64,000 nt of DNA from assembly GCA_035274845.1 (NCBI GenBank), contig DATENU010000017.1:1-64000 (forward strand), written 5' to 3'. The position numbers were made by a program, and so were the translations under genes. Of this stretch, positions 14,746 to 23,398 are shown piece by piece; the stretch's first letter is position 1, and each line of letters begins with the position of its first letter. The notes beneath the pieces are model-generated. The model had not been told where the DNA came from and searched no databases. It saw only the letters and a program-made list of their open reading frames with translations. This stretch comes from Chthoniobacterales bacterium. GTDB taxonomy: Bacteria; Verrucomicrobiota; Verrucomicrobiia; Chthoniobacterales; UBA10450.

Positions 14746-17046
14746 CTACCGATTTCCGGGCGGCTTCGGCTTCGGGGCGTTACTTGGTTTCACCGGCACT
14801 TCGCCCGGCCCGACCTCATACTCCGGCTTCGCCACCCCCATCAGCCAGCGATCGAACCAACCCACAATATGCTGGAGCCGTTCGATTCGGTGCCACGGCT
14901 GGCCCGCCCGGGACAGCTCGTGCGTCTCATTCGGAAACTTCACCATCACCGTCGGAATCTTCCTGAACTTCAGCGCCCTAAACATTTGTTCCCCGCCCGC
15001 GCCCGGAGGAGTGCGGGAATCGTTCTCGCCCAGGATGAACATCATCGGCGTCTTTACCTCGTTGATGTAGGTGATGGGCGAGCGCGCCTTGAAATCCTCG
15101 GGGTCTTGAAAGGGCGGCGCCTTGAACCAGCGCGGTTGAAAGAGCGTGAAATCGGCGGTGTACCACCAATCGATCCAGCTGGCGATGTCGCGCTGGGCAA
15201 CCGCCGCGGCAAAACGGGTCGTATGACCGACCACCCAATTGGTCAGTAATCCGCCGCCGCTGCCGCCGGTCACACCCAGTTTTTTCTCATCGATGTAGCC
15301 GCGCTTGATCGCCTCATCCACCCCGAGCATGAGGTCCTGGTAATCGTCGCCGGGATAATGATATTGAATCACGTTGCCAAATTCCTGGCCGTAGCTCGTG
15401 CTTCCCCGCGGATTCGGATAAAGCACCACGTAACCTTTGGCGGCCATCCACTGAAACTCGTGGTCGAAAACAAAGCCGTAGGCGGCGTGCGGACCGCCAT
15501 GGATGTTCAGGATGAGCGGATATTTTTTTGTCTTATCGAATCCCGGTGGCCGCTGGAGCCAGGCCTGAATCATTTTCCCATCGAAGCTCTTGTAGCGGAT
15601 CTCCTCCGGCTCAGTCAGGTTGAGCTGTCCAAACAGCTCGTCATTGTTAAAGGTTAATTGCCGCGCCTCCCCCGAGGCACGTTCGAGCCAGAAGAGATCG
15701 CCGATGCGGGTGGGAGTCGACAGAAGATAAACCAGCTTAGAGGCGTCCGGCGCCGCGCGAAAACGCGTGATCGCCTGGTCTCCCTTCGTGATCTCGGTCA
15801 TCGCGCCGGTCGCAACGTCAAACTGTCCCAGATTGGTTTGACCTTCCCTCGCGAAGTTCTCGACGATCGCCATCCCGTCCGCCGTCCAAATCGGCGGGTT
15901 GCCGCCGCCGCCGCGCGGCGAACCGTTATCCCCGAAAACGCTGCTGCCGACGTCCCAATCAAAATTGGCGGTGAGATTCCGCGGCTTGGCGTCCTTGACG
16001 AGGTCGAGCACCCAGAGATCGGGTTGCGTATAGGAATTGACCGGTTGCTCCACCGAGGCAATGAAGGCCACCTGCAATCCATTCGGACTCAAAGCCATGC
16101 TGCCGATGTCCATATCGAGGGTGGTAATCCGGGACGGCTCGCCGCCGTTTACCGAAATGGAATAGACCTCGGTCTTCGCCAGGTCGTAGTACGGCTCGTC
16201 GTTGTGCAGCGTCGTGAAATAAATCTGCGTGCTGTCCTTCGACCAGATGGCGCCATCCTCGTCGAAGCGGCCGCTCGTCAGTTGCTTTGGCTGGACTTTT
16301 TCCTCCGCGTTACGCGGCGCCGGCACCACCCAGAAATGCTGCGGCCGCTTGAAATCCAGATAGCCTTCGTCGTTCGAGCGATAAACGGCGCGAGTGACGA
16401 CATGGATGTCGCTCTCGCGTTCGTTTTCGGCCTCGGCTTTCTTCGCCGCGTCGTCAGCCGGTTTCGGTTTGTCTTTCCCGCCATCCTTGCCGGGAGTCGG
16501 CGAAAGCTCGGCCGCCGCCGCCCGCTTCAATTCCTCTTCCCTCCGCTTTTTCTTTTCCTGCTTCTCGAGATCCTCAGGATTTGAGGAGCTGGCGAAAACG
16601 ATCAGCTTCCCGTCCGGCGACCATTTGGGATCGCCCGCGCCTTTTGGAAGGCTGGTGAAAGGAAACGCGTCGCCACCCGCCATCGAAAGCATGAAAAGCT
16701 GGGGCGGCTCCGGTTTGCCGTCCTTCTCCGTCGTCCGCGTGAACGCCAGGAATTTCCCGTCCGGCGACCAGCGCGGCGTCGAGTCGCGCTCGCCGGTGGT
16801 CAAGCGATGCGGAAGCTCTTTCCCGGTGGTGGCCACCATCCAGATCGAGGTGTTATAGCCTTCCTTCTTTTCATTCACCGTCACCCGGACAAAGGCGACC
16901 CGGGCTCCGTCCGGCGAGACCTGCGCGTCCCCGATCCAGACGAAATCGAAGAGATCCTTTTCGGTAATCAGGCGTTTCTCGGCCGCGACAGCTCCGGTCG
17001 CAGCCGCGATGAAAAAAAGAATGGCGAAGTAGAATCGAAAAGACAT
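14746..17046 (-). CDS. S9 family (prolyl oligopeptidase-like) serine peptidase
   Basis: The start at ATG 17046 gives 766 residues with a signal peptide (MSFRFYFAILFFIAAATGAVAA). The N-terminal two thirds form a TolB-like beta-propeller, with blocks such as DAQVSPDGARVAFVRV, and carry a charged Lys/Glu insert near residues 180-220. The C-terminal part is an alpha/beta hydrolase with nucleophile motif GGSGGG, acid in LGENDSRTP and His in ETHELSR. It resembles acylaminoacyl-peptidase or dipeptidyl-peptidase types and probably trims peptides in the periplasm. A Pro/Lys-rich tail of about 20 residues ends the protein. Confidence 0.92.
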   Translation of the reverse strand: MSFRFYFAILFFIAAATGAVAAEKRLITEKDLFDFVWIGDAQVSPDGARVAFVRVTVNEKKEGYNTSIWMVATTGKELPHRLTTGERDSTPRWSPDGKFLAFTRTTEKDGKPEPPQLFMLSMAGGDAFPFTSLPKGAGDPKWSPDGKLIVFASSSNPEDLEKQEKKKRREEELKRAAAAELSPTPGKDGGKDKPKPADDAAKKAEAENERESDIHVVTRAVYRSNDEGYLDFKRPQHFWVVPAPRNAEEKVQPKQLTSGRFDEDGAIWSKDSTQIYFTTLHNDEPYYDLAKTEVYSISVNGGEPSRITTLDMDIGSMALSPNGLQVAFIASVEQPVNSYTQPDLWVLDLVKDAKPRNLTANFDWDVGSSVFGDNGSPRGGGGNPPIWTADGMAIVENFAREGQTNLGQFDVATGAMTEITKGDQAITRFRAAPDASKLVYLLSTPTRIGDLFWLERASGEARQLTFNNDELFGQLNLTEPEEIRYKSFDGKMIQAWLQRPPGFDKTKKYPLILNIHGGPHAAYGFVFDHEFQWMAAKGYVVLYPNPRGSTSYGQEFGNVIQYHYPGDDYQDLMLGVDEAIKRGYIDEKKLGVTGGSGGGLLTNWVVGHTTRFAAAVAQRDIASWIDWWYTADFTLFQPRWFKAPPFQDPEDFKARSPITYINEVKTPMMFILGENDSRTPPGAGGEQMFRALKFRKIPTVMVKFPNETHELSRAGQPWHRIERLQHIVGWFDRWLMGVAKPEYEVGPGEVPVKPSNAPKPKPPGNR

Positions 17047-17106
17047 GGCGTGAGATGCTGGCCGCAAGCAGGCGAACCAGCAAGTTTTCTCGAATGCCTC
17101 GTCTTT

Positions 17107-18603
17107 CTATTTCGCAGCCGGCGTCATTTGGTCGTGATGGTGATGCTCCAACAAGGAAGGCCGGACTCTCAGGAAAACCTGGAACGAGAACGGAACGTCA
17201 TCGCCGTAATAGCGATCCAGAGTGTCCGGCACATCATGGATTGTGAGCTGGCCGCCTAATCCCACGTCCACTCCGCCGCCGTGCGTCAGATCGCGGACGT
17301 AGCCCACCGTCCAAGCGTTGATCGGAAATACGCCGTGTTCGTCGACAGGATCGAGCACCAGTTCGTGGCCCGGTTTCTCCACATGCTCGTAGCGCGCGAA
17401 CAACGTGTTCCGCCCGCGCTGGTAATTTGTCTCGAGCAACACCGACTGCGTCTTGCCGTGGTCGCCGTCCCGGTTCTGTCCCCAGACAATCGAGTTCGAC
17501 CAATTAGAATCAGGACCGCGCGGTTTGTTATAGATCAGAGATGCCGTCGTCCGGTGGCGGTTCGCCTCCGGTTCCAATTCCTCGGGACTGTGGAGGTAAC
17601 CATGCGAAACCTGGAGCGCCAGGTTCTTTGTCGGATTCCAGGAAATTCGGCCGCTGAACGAATCCAGCTTCGGCTCATCGAAATCGTAGCGCACTTCGTC
17701 CGGCTCGCGTCCCTTGAAAGTCGAGCCTTCGATTTTCAAATCGCGCCAAACCAGTCCGAGCGTCACAACTCCAAAAGTGACATGGGTCGAATCCTGCCAG
17801 TGATGGCTCAGCGGCGCGTCGGGATTGTCCATCGCCGAGAGCCGGTGCATGAACGCCGGCGGCCCCAGCGCCGGTTCACCCGGATATGCCAGATAGAGAT
17901 ACGCCGAAAAATCCCTGCCGAACTTTTGCGAGTAGCTCAGCGAAAGTTCGTCGAACAAATCGTGCGGATGCTGCCGATCGTGGAGCGCGTTTCCGTTCCA
18001 GGTCTCGCCGGTTTGAAAGAGGAGCGGATAACCGCGGCCGCCTTCCGTCAACAAATCAAGACTCATCATTCCACGAAAACCGAGCTGGGCGTTTTCGTTG
18101 AAGGGATGCGAATACATCGCCATGAACCAGTTCGGCGCGTCGATCCGATCGTCGCCCCGGAGGGTGTTGGCATTTACATAGCGCGGAAAGATCGCGCCAT
18201 GCAGCATCAGCATGTCGTCGCCAAACATGCGCATCCAGCCGTACATTGGCGTCGAATCCGGGACCCAGCTGGACCCGGAACTCTCCCGGCTCATCGGCTC
18301 CGCGATATTCAGCGACGACGCCATCGTCATCTCATGCTGATGCTGCGGCATGTCGTGCTTTTCCTGGGACAATTCCTTTTCTGACTTCGACGTTGGGCGT
18401 TGGACGTTGGGCGTTGGACGTTTTCTTTCTTCCTCCTTCACCGGCTCCAGCGTCATTCCGCATTTTGGGCAATCTCCCGGCGCGTCCGTTACCACTTCGG
18501 GATGCATCGGGCAGGTGTATTTCTGGGTGGAAACTTCCGCGAGAGCGCTCGTCCTCACGAACAGCGCCAACCCGGCGATCACAAATAATATTGTCTTCTT
18601 CAT
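17107..18603 (-). CDS. Outer-membrane-type protein with heavy-metal-binding domain
   Basis: The start at ATG 18603 gives 498 residues with a signal peptide (MKKTILFVIAGLALFVRTSALA). A heavy-metal-binding domain follows at about residues 27-55, with the motif CPMHPEVVTDAPGDCPKCGM found in copper and silver resistance proteins. A His/Met-rich stretch (HDMPQHQHEMTM) comes next. The remaining 380 residues are rich in alternating aromatic and polar positions, consistent with a beta-barrel. A His-rich end (EHHHHDQ) closes the protein. It is probably a metal-handling envelope protein. A 14-nt tandem repeat inside the gene encodes the odd RPTPNVQRPTSK linker after the metal domain. Confidence 0.75.
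   Translation of the reverse strand: MKKTILFVIAGLALFVRTSALAEVSTQKYTCPMHPEVVTDAPGDCPKCGMTLEPVKEEERKRPTPNVQRPTSKSEKELSQEKHDMPQHQHEMTMASSLNIAEPMSRESSGSSWVPDSTPMYGWMRMFGDDMLMLHGAIFPRYVNANTLRGDDRIDAPNWFMAMYSHPFNENAQLGFRGMMSLDLLTEGGRGYPLLFQTGETWNGNALHDRQHPHDLFDELSLSYSQKFGRDFSAYLYLAYPGEPALGPPAFMHRLSAMDNPDAPLSHHWQDSTHVTFGVVTLGLVWRDLKIEGSTFKGREPDEVRYDFDEPKLDSFSGRISWNPTKNLALQVSHGYLHSPEELEPEANRHRTTASLIYNKPRGPDSNWSNSIVWGQNRDGDHGKTQSVLLETNYQRGRNTLFARYEHVEKPGHELVLDPVDEHGVFPINAWTVGYVRDLTHGGGVDVGLGGQLTIHDVPDTLDRYYGDDVPFSFQVFLRVRPSLLEHHHHDQMTPAAK
18391..18422. repeat. 14-nt tandem repeat (CGTTGGGCGTTGGA) inside a gene
   Basis: Two exact units (18391-18404 and 18405-18418) and a four-base partial third. It is in frame in the heavy-metal-binding protein and encodes part of a Pro/Thr/Arg linker. 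Confidence 0.85.
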
Positions 18604-18686
18604 TTTGAATTCCTGAACGAATGGCTGCGACCGGCTAAGGACCGCACACAAATGCAGGCGCACACGCGCCTGCCACTACGAGGCGT

Positions 18687-19085
18687 TCAGGGAACAGGAG
18701 GAGCGTGCGAAAGCATGCTCTCCTGCAAGACAGACTCGGCGAAACTCAAACAACCGGGCGGTCCGGTATCGAGTTCTTCGATCTCGACAGCGACGCGCAA
18801 GGGCGGCGCGAAAATCGCGGTCGCGTAGTCGCGCGGACCGAGCAGACGAAGAGCGACGGGATTGGCGGCGACGCATTTTGCGACGATCGCGCGAAGATCT
18901 TTGCAGCAGGGCGTCTTAGCCGCGGGCTTCTTCTTGGCCGGCGGCGAATGCATCGGGCAGCCGGTCGGTTCGGAAGCGGATTCCGCTGGGCCCGCGGCGG
19001 CCCCGATCGCACAGTGATTCGAGAGCGCGAACCACGCCGCCAGCGACAGAACCACGATAAAGGATCGAATCGCGCCGCGCTGCAT
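18687..19085 (-). CDS. Small secreted Cys-containing protein (possible metal-handling partner)
   Basis: The start at ATG 19085 gives 132 residues with a hydrophobic signal segment (SFIVVLSLAAWFALSNHC). A GCPMHSPP segment echoes the CPMH of the neighbouring heavy-metal-binding protein, and a second cysteine pair occurs in PCCKDLR. The middle (about 90-115) looks like a short beta strand block. No known domain was recognised. It is 83 bases upstream of the metal-binding gene on the same strand, so co-expression is likely. The frame stays open upstream to 19385 but that part overlaps the next gene. Confidence 0.6.
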   Translation of the reverse strand: MQRGAIRSFIVVLSLAAWFALSNHCAIGAAAGPAESASEPTGCPMHSPPAKKKPAAKTPCCKDLRAIVAKCVAANPVALRLLGPRDYATAIFAPPLRVAVEIEELDTGPPGCLSFAESVLQESMLSHAPPVP

Positions 19086-19140
19086 ACGGTGGGAAGGTTC
19101 GCGCAGATTGCCGAATTCGCAATTCCACCTCGAAGCCGAG

Positions 19141-19974
19141 TTAGTGGAAAATGCTTCGGAAAACGTGGTGAATCGTCCGCCCGACCGCGGCCGGAAAATT
19201 CGGCGGCCGGCGGCGATGGCGGGAAGGACGCCTGACGCGGGCCTCCTTGACGGAGACAATTTCCAGCGAGTCGCCACGCTTGGCCAGGCTGAAAGTAGTG
19301 TCGGTCTTGCCGTGGGCCGTCCGGTTATTCGGAGGATTCGCGACGTCAAAGGAGACGCGGATTCTTGCGATGGTGAAATTCCCATTCCTGACCACGCGCA
19401 CGGAATCGCCTAACGAATATTTTCGGACTGGCCATCTTTGGTCGTAAACGGCGAGCTCGTTTCGAATGTAGGGCTTGTCCACCGCGCCATGATCGAAGTA
19501 TTCAACCCGGTCCGCATAGAAGGCGAGTTCGTCCTGGGGATTGGCTGACTGGGAGGCATCGAAATAGCGACGCAGAAAAGCGTGGATCTCGCTCTTTGCC
19601 ACCGCCCCCGCGTTTTGTTCTTTCGTCGGCACTGGGGCCGGCGCGGGCCTTTGTTCGCGCAACGCGGCGTCGCTCTTCAAGACAGGGATGTCAGGGAGAT
19701 CGGCTTTCCCTTCCGCCGGCGAGGCCGGCTCCCCGATTCCAAGCGAATAGAGCGTCATCTCATCGGCCAGGCCGGTGACGGCGAAGCCCTGGCGCGCCTG
19801 ATAGCGTTTTAGCGCGATCGCGTATTCGAGACTGGGGCGGCCATCGATGTCGCGAAAAAAAAGATGCCGCTTGCGCAATTCCTCCTGCACCTGCCGCGTC
19901 TCCTCATCTGCCAAGGCAAGCTGCGGATAAAAAATGCCGCAGAGCAGCAGCACGAGGATGGTCCTATGTCTCAC
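19141..19974 (-). CDS. Secreted protein with PG-binding-like and NTF2-like domains
   Basis: The 277-residue protein has a signal peptide (about residues 1-22). A PG_binding_1-like three-helix unit spans about residues 25-80 (VQEELRKRHLFFRDIDGRP, TGLADEMTLYSLGI). After a Pro/Ala linker, residues 128-245 fit an NTF2/SnoaL-like ligand-binding fold, with FLRRYFDASQSANP at its start and FTIARIRVSFDV in a core strand. The C-terminus is Arg-rich. It is probably a periplasmic protein near the wall; the ligand is unknown. The related domain order in 4860-5618 suggests a lineage habit of using PG-binding units. Confidence 0.72.
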   Translation of the reverse strand: MRHRTILVLLLCGIFYPQLALADEETRQVQEELRKRHLFFRDIDGRPSLEYAIALKRYQARQGFAVTGLADEMTLYSLGIGEPASPAEGKADLPDIPVLKSDAALREQRPAPAPVPTKEQNAGAVAKSEIHAFLRRYFDASQSANPQDELAFYADRVEYFDHGAVDKPYIRNELAVYDQRWPVRKYSLGDSVRVVRNGNFTIARIRVSFDVANPPNNRTAHGKTDTTFSLAKRGDSLEIVSVKEARVRRPSRHRRRPPNFPAAVGRTIHHVFRSIFH

Positions 19975-20126
19975 AGAGAGAGTTCGTTGCGGAAGAGTAA
20001 AGTGGCCTTAAACGGTTTCCATTTGCAGCAACTCTTTTGCCGTCCGAGTGGACACGCTCGGGCATTGTCTCGCGAATGCGAAATATTCCGGCTATCGCCG
20101 GAATTGGCGATCCCCGCCCAATCTTG

Positions 20127-21374
20127 TCAGTTTGCGCGTGGTGGAAGCCCCGGATCACTGATCCCGGCTACGGCGGGCAACCGCGGGATACGCGTCGCCA
20201 AAATCATTGCGACAAAGAGAAGGAATGCTCCGAGGTACCAGGGCGCGCCGGGAAGGTTCCATCCATTTTTTTGGTCGATGAAGTAGGCAAAGATGTAGGT
20301 GAACAGGCCCGGTCCCAGGATCCAGGCGAGGCTGCAAAGACTGCTGATGGCACCCTGCAATTCCCCCTGCTCTGACTCGCCCACTCTCCGCGTCATCATT
20401 CCCTGCGCGGCGGGCGTTGAAACCGTCCACATCATCATCACGGGGATGGAGAGGAAAAAGAATCCGCTGGTGGGCGCCACGCCAGCCAGGACCATTCCGA
20501 GCGCGCCAAAGAGTTGGCCTATGTACAGGGTGCGGCGTTCGCCCAGCCGCGACGCCATCGCGGGCACGATCCAGCTCGAAATCACGATCGAGCAAACGCC
20601 AACCAGCGCGAGCGAAAGTCCAATCGTCCCCTCGCTCCAGGCGTAACGAAAGATCGTGTAGAGCGCCCAGACGTTGAAGACTTCGTGGGCCACGTAACCG
20701 ATGAACTGAATCGTCGCGAGCTGAAACAATTCCGGATGCGAACGCAAGAGCACGAGCGAGCCGACCGGATTCGCGCGGCGCCAGGTGAAGGCCTTGCGTT
20801 TCTCGGGCGGGAGCGATTCCGGCAGGACGAAATATCCGTAAAGCGCATTTGCCAGACTCAACCCGCCCGCGACCCAGAACGGCAGGCGCGGATCGGAATT
20901 CCCCAGCAGCCCACCCAGCGCCGGGCCAAGGACGAAGCCGACTCCGAACGCCGCCCCGATCATCCCAAAGGCGCCGGCGCGTTTCTCTGGCGCCACCACG
21001 TCCGCGACGTAGGCGGTGCCCGTCGTGATGCTGGCCGCGGTGATCCCCGAGATCACCCGCCCAACAAAGAGCCAGCTCAGGGTCGGTGCCAGGGCCATTA
21101 CGATGTAATCGAGGCCGAGCCCGAAATTCGAAAGCAGTATGACCGGCCGCCGCCCGAACCGGTCCGACAAGACCCCGAGCACGGGCGAAAAGAGAAACTG
21201 CATCAGCGCCCAGACGGTCCCGAAAATGCCGAACATCTTCGCGGCATTCGGCGTGTCTCCGCCGAGAAAATTCAGAACCAGTTTCGGCAGGACCGGCATG
21301 ATCAGCCCCAGCGCCAGCATATCGAGCGTGACGGTGATGAAGATAAAAACGACCGCTGCCTTGCGTGACTTCAT
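20127..21374 (-). CDS. MFS exporter, TetA-like (TCR/Tet family)
   Basis: The 415-residue protein has 12 predicted membrane segments. The motif after the second segment, GVLSDRFGRRPVILLS, is the MFS signature; GRVISGITAASITTGTAYVAD and VLGPALGGLLG are typical of class A-C tetracycline exporters. It would exchange a drug for protons across the inner membrane. The family also contains other drug transporters, so tetracycline resistance is not proven. It is divergent from the hydrolase gene at 21426. Confidence 0.87.
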   Translation of the reverse strand: MKSRKAAVVFIFITVTLDMLALGLIMPVLPKLVLNFLGGDTPNAAKMFGIFGTVWALMQFLFSPVLGVLSDRFGRRPVILLSNFGLGLDYIVMALAPTLSWLFVGRVISGITAASITTGTAYVADVVAPEKRAGAFGMIGAAFGVGFVLGPALGGLLGNSDPRLPFWVAGGLSLANALYGYFVLPESLPPEKRKAFTWRRANPVGSLVLLRSHPELFQLATIQFIGYVAHEVFNVWALYTIFRYAWSEGTIGLSLALVGVCSIVISSWIVPAMASRLGERRTLYIGQLFGALGMVLAGVAPTSGFFFLSIPVMMMWTVSTPAAQGMMTRRVGESEQGELQGAISSLCSLAWILGPGLFTYIFAYFIDQKNGWNLPGAPWYLGAFLLFVAMILATRIPRLPAVAGISDPGLPPRAN

Positions 21375-21425
21375 GTTGCTCCGCGTCGTCCTTCGCTGAA
21401 AACTCTGGCGCGATCAATTCCGGAG

Positions 21426-22316
21426 ATGAAAATCAGACAAATCGCTGTAGCGGCGTTGATCCTTGTTTTGCTCCTCGGGCTGGCCGCATTCGTCGCCGGC
21501 ACTCTTCTCACTGCTCCTCATCCGCGGGAGATCGGCAGCCTCCCCTCCAACCTTACGGGCGAAACGGTCGAATTCCCGAGTGAGTCTGGCTCGCAGATCC
21601 ACGGCTGGTTCCTACCCGGACGCGCCAGCCAGGGCGTGGTCGTCGTCATGCATGGAGTGCGGGCCTGTCGTCTCGATATGCTCGATCGTGCCGAATTCTT
21701 GTCCGCGGGGGGGTATGCGGTCCTGGTATTCGATTTTCAGGCCCACGGCGAAAGCCCGGGTAAGCAGATCACGTTCGGCTACCTCGAAAGCAGGGACGCG
21801 CGAGCCGCCGTTGCGTTTGCCCGGTCTCGCTCACCGGATGAAAAGGTGGGAGTCATTGGAGTTTCGATGGGGGGCGCCGCGGCGATGCTGGCGGAACCTC
21901 CATTGCAAATCGATGCCCTGGTTCTGGAACAGGTTTACCCAGCACTTCGTGAAGCGATCGGCGATCGCATCTCGATGCGATTGGGAAATTGGTCGAGGAT
22001 CCTGACGCCATTTCTTTCCTGGCAACTCGGACCTCGCCTCGGCGTGAGGGGAAGCGCGCTCCGGCCGATCGATCACGCGGCAAAACTTCCGAGCCCAAAG
22101 CTATTCATCGGCGGATCGGCGGACCGACATACCACCCCGGCCGAGCTCGAAAAGATGTTCGAAGCGGCAGCCGAGCCGAAAGAGCTTTGGATAGTCCCAC
22201 GGGCCCAGCATGTGGATCTCTGCCGATTCGGCAAGGCGGAGTATCAAACCCGGATTCTCGAGTTCTTAAGCCGCTCTCTGCGCCGTGTCTCCAAACCGGC
22301 CGGGACTTCCCCTTAA
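21426..22316 (+). CDS. Membrane-anchored alpha/beta hydrolase
   Basis: The 296-residue protein starts with a single hydrophobic anchor (about residues 5-27). The hydrolase fold shows VVVMHGVRA, FDFQAHGESPGK, the nucleophile elbow GVSMGG and FIGGSADRHTTP with the acid. The catalytic His is in RAQHVDLC. It belongs to the YqiA/Hydrolase_4-like group of serine hydrolases with unknown substrate and faces the periplasm. Its end overlaps the convergent DUF2167 gene by 4 bases. Confidence 0.85.
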   Translation: MKIRQIAVAALILVLLLGLAAFVAGTLLTAPHPREIGSLPSNLTGETVEFPSESGSQIHGWFLPGRASQGVVVVMHGVRACRLDMLDRAEFLSAGGYAVLVFDFQAHGESPGKQITFGYLESRDARAAVAFARSRSPDEKVGVIGVSMGGAAAMLAEPPLQIDALVLEQVYPALREAIGDRISMRLGNWSRILTPFLSWQLGPRLGVRGSALRPIDHAAKLPSPKLFIGGSADRHTTPAELEKMFEAAAEPKELWIVPRAQHVDLCRFGKAEYQTRILEFLSRSLRRVSKPAGTSP

Positions 22317-23233
22317 CTCGCGGTCGTTCCGTCCGTGTTCGTCGCGGCCTTGTTCCTGCCGAATAGCTTCCGGAGAAAAGCCACCAGCGCGACGACGCCA
22401 ATGACAACAAACTTTTTTGCGCCCAGCAGAAGGACCCAAAGCCCTTTGAAAAGACCGAGCTTCGCCGCCACTCCGCCCGCCACCAAAGCGGCAATGCCGT
22501 ACGACGCCACCTTGTCGCCGGAGGCTTCGCTGAAATCAGCATAGCGATTGCCCGGATTGAAATCGATCGCGCTCAAAATCTTGGGCGCGCTTCTCTCGAT
22601 CTCCGGAAGCTGCGACATCGCGGCGACGGCATTCAAAACGAGCACCCCTCGCCGTCCCAAGATCCGAATATTGTAATTCAAAGTGTCCTCATCTCCGCCG
22701 CTGAATTTCAGCTGCTTCGCCCAATAGAGTTTGTGCACCGTCTTGTCGTAATGAGGTGGGGCGGCCCAGCCAACCAGCTCTACGGTGGAGTATCCCTGTT
22801 TCTGGCGTTCCTTGTTCGTTTCGCGGGCGTCCTTCTGCATCTGCTTGAGCAGGTCCGCGTAATCGATTTTCTCGGCATCCTTGTCTTTGACGTAGCCTTC
22901 CTCTTCGTAGGTAATGATCACCGCCCATGCATTCGGATCCAGCGGGCCCGCGTCGGCCGGCATGATCAAACCAAGCGGAGACGGCATCGGCGGGTTATTC
23001 CATAATTGGACCAGGACTGTCCACGCATCGTGGCCGTTGAGGAACCGGAGACCTTCGGGAACTTTCAACGTAGCCAAGCCATCCTTCAGGACAATTTCGC
23101 CCTCCTGAAATTTCAGGCCTGCGGCAATCGCTTCCGCTTCCTGCTTATTCTTCGGTCGATCCTGGCCATAACCGGGGCCAGTTGAAATTACGATTAGGGC
23201 GAGAAAGAGAAAAAGGAGAGTTGACGGTTTCAT
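22313..23233 (-). CDS. DUF2167 membrane protein
   Basis: The 306-residue protein has a signal peptide, a soluble domain of about residues 35-235 with the DUF2167 pattern (FLNGHDAWTVLVQLWNNPP, WAVIITYEEEGYVKDKDAEKIDYADLL shortened here to the first half in the protein core), and two hydrophobic C-terminal segments (about 243-285). The function of DUF2167 is unknown. It is divergent from creD, with 165 bases between starts; DUF2167 proteins are often found near CreD-like genes, which suggests a shared envelope-stress role. Confidence 0.82.
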   Translation of the reverse strand: MKPSTLLFLFLALIVISTGPGYGQDRPKNKQEAEAIAAGLKFQEGEIVLKDGLATLKVPEGLRFLNGHDAWTVLVQLWNNPPMPSPLGLIMPADAGPLDPNAWAVIITYEEEGYVKDKDAEKIDYADLLKQMQKDARETNKERQKQGYSTVELVGWAAPPHYDKTVHKLYWAKQLKFSGGDEDTLNYNIRILGRRGVLVLNAVAAMSQLPEIERSAPKILSAIDFNPGNRYADFSEASGDKVASYGIAALVAGGVAAKLGLFKGLWVLLLGAKKFVVIGVVALVAFLRKLFGRNKAATNTDGTTAS

Positions 23234-23398
23234 GAGGGGAAGTGGTTGGAATCAGATTCGACGGGTATTTGATAAATTGCGGACAAGGTAAAGCATATTC
23301 GCTGCCGCAACTCTCAGTCACCATTCTCTCCGCAATTCCGGCTTCTTCGGGCGTATTGTTGTTGCCCAAACAAAGGGAGTTTCGCAATTTCACCTGTC

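Noticed and set aside
15658-16584. 308-codon plus-strand open frame inside the S9 peptidase region
   Set aside because: Antisense to the propeller domain; Arg/Val-rich, no recognisable family.
17281-18384. 367-codon open frame opposite the metal-binding protein
   Set aside because: No start context or domain; sense strand carries signal peptide and metal motif.
18687-19385. Extended start for the small secreted Cys protein
   Set aside because: The first 100 codons overlap the upstream gene and show no domain; a signal peptide begins at ATG 19085.
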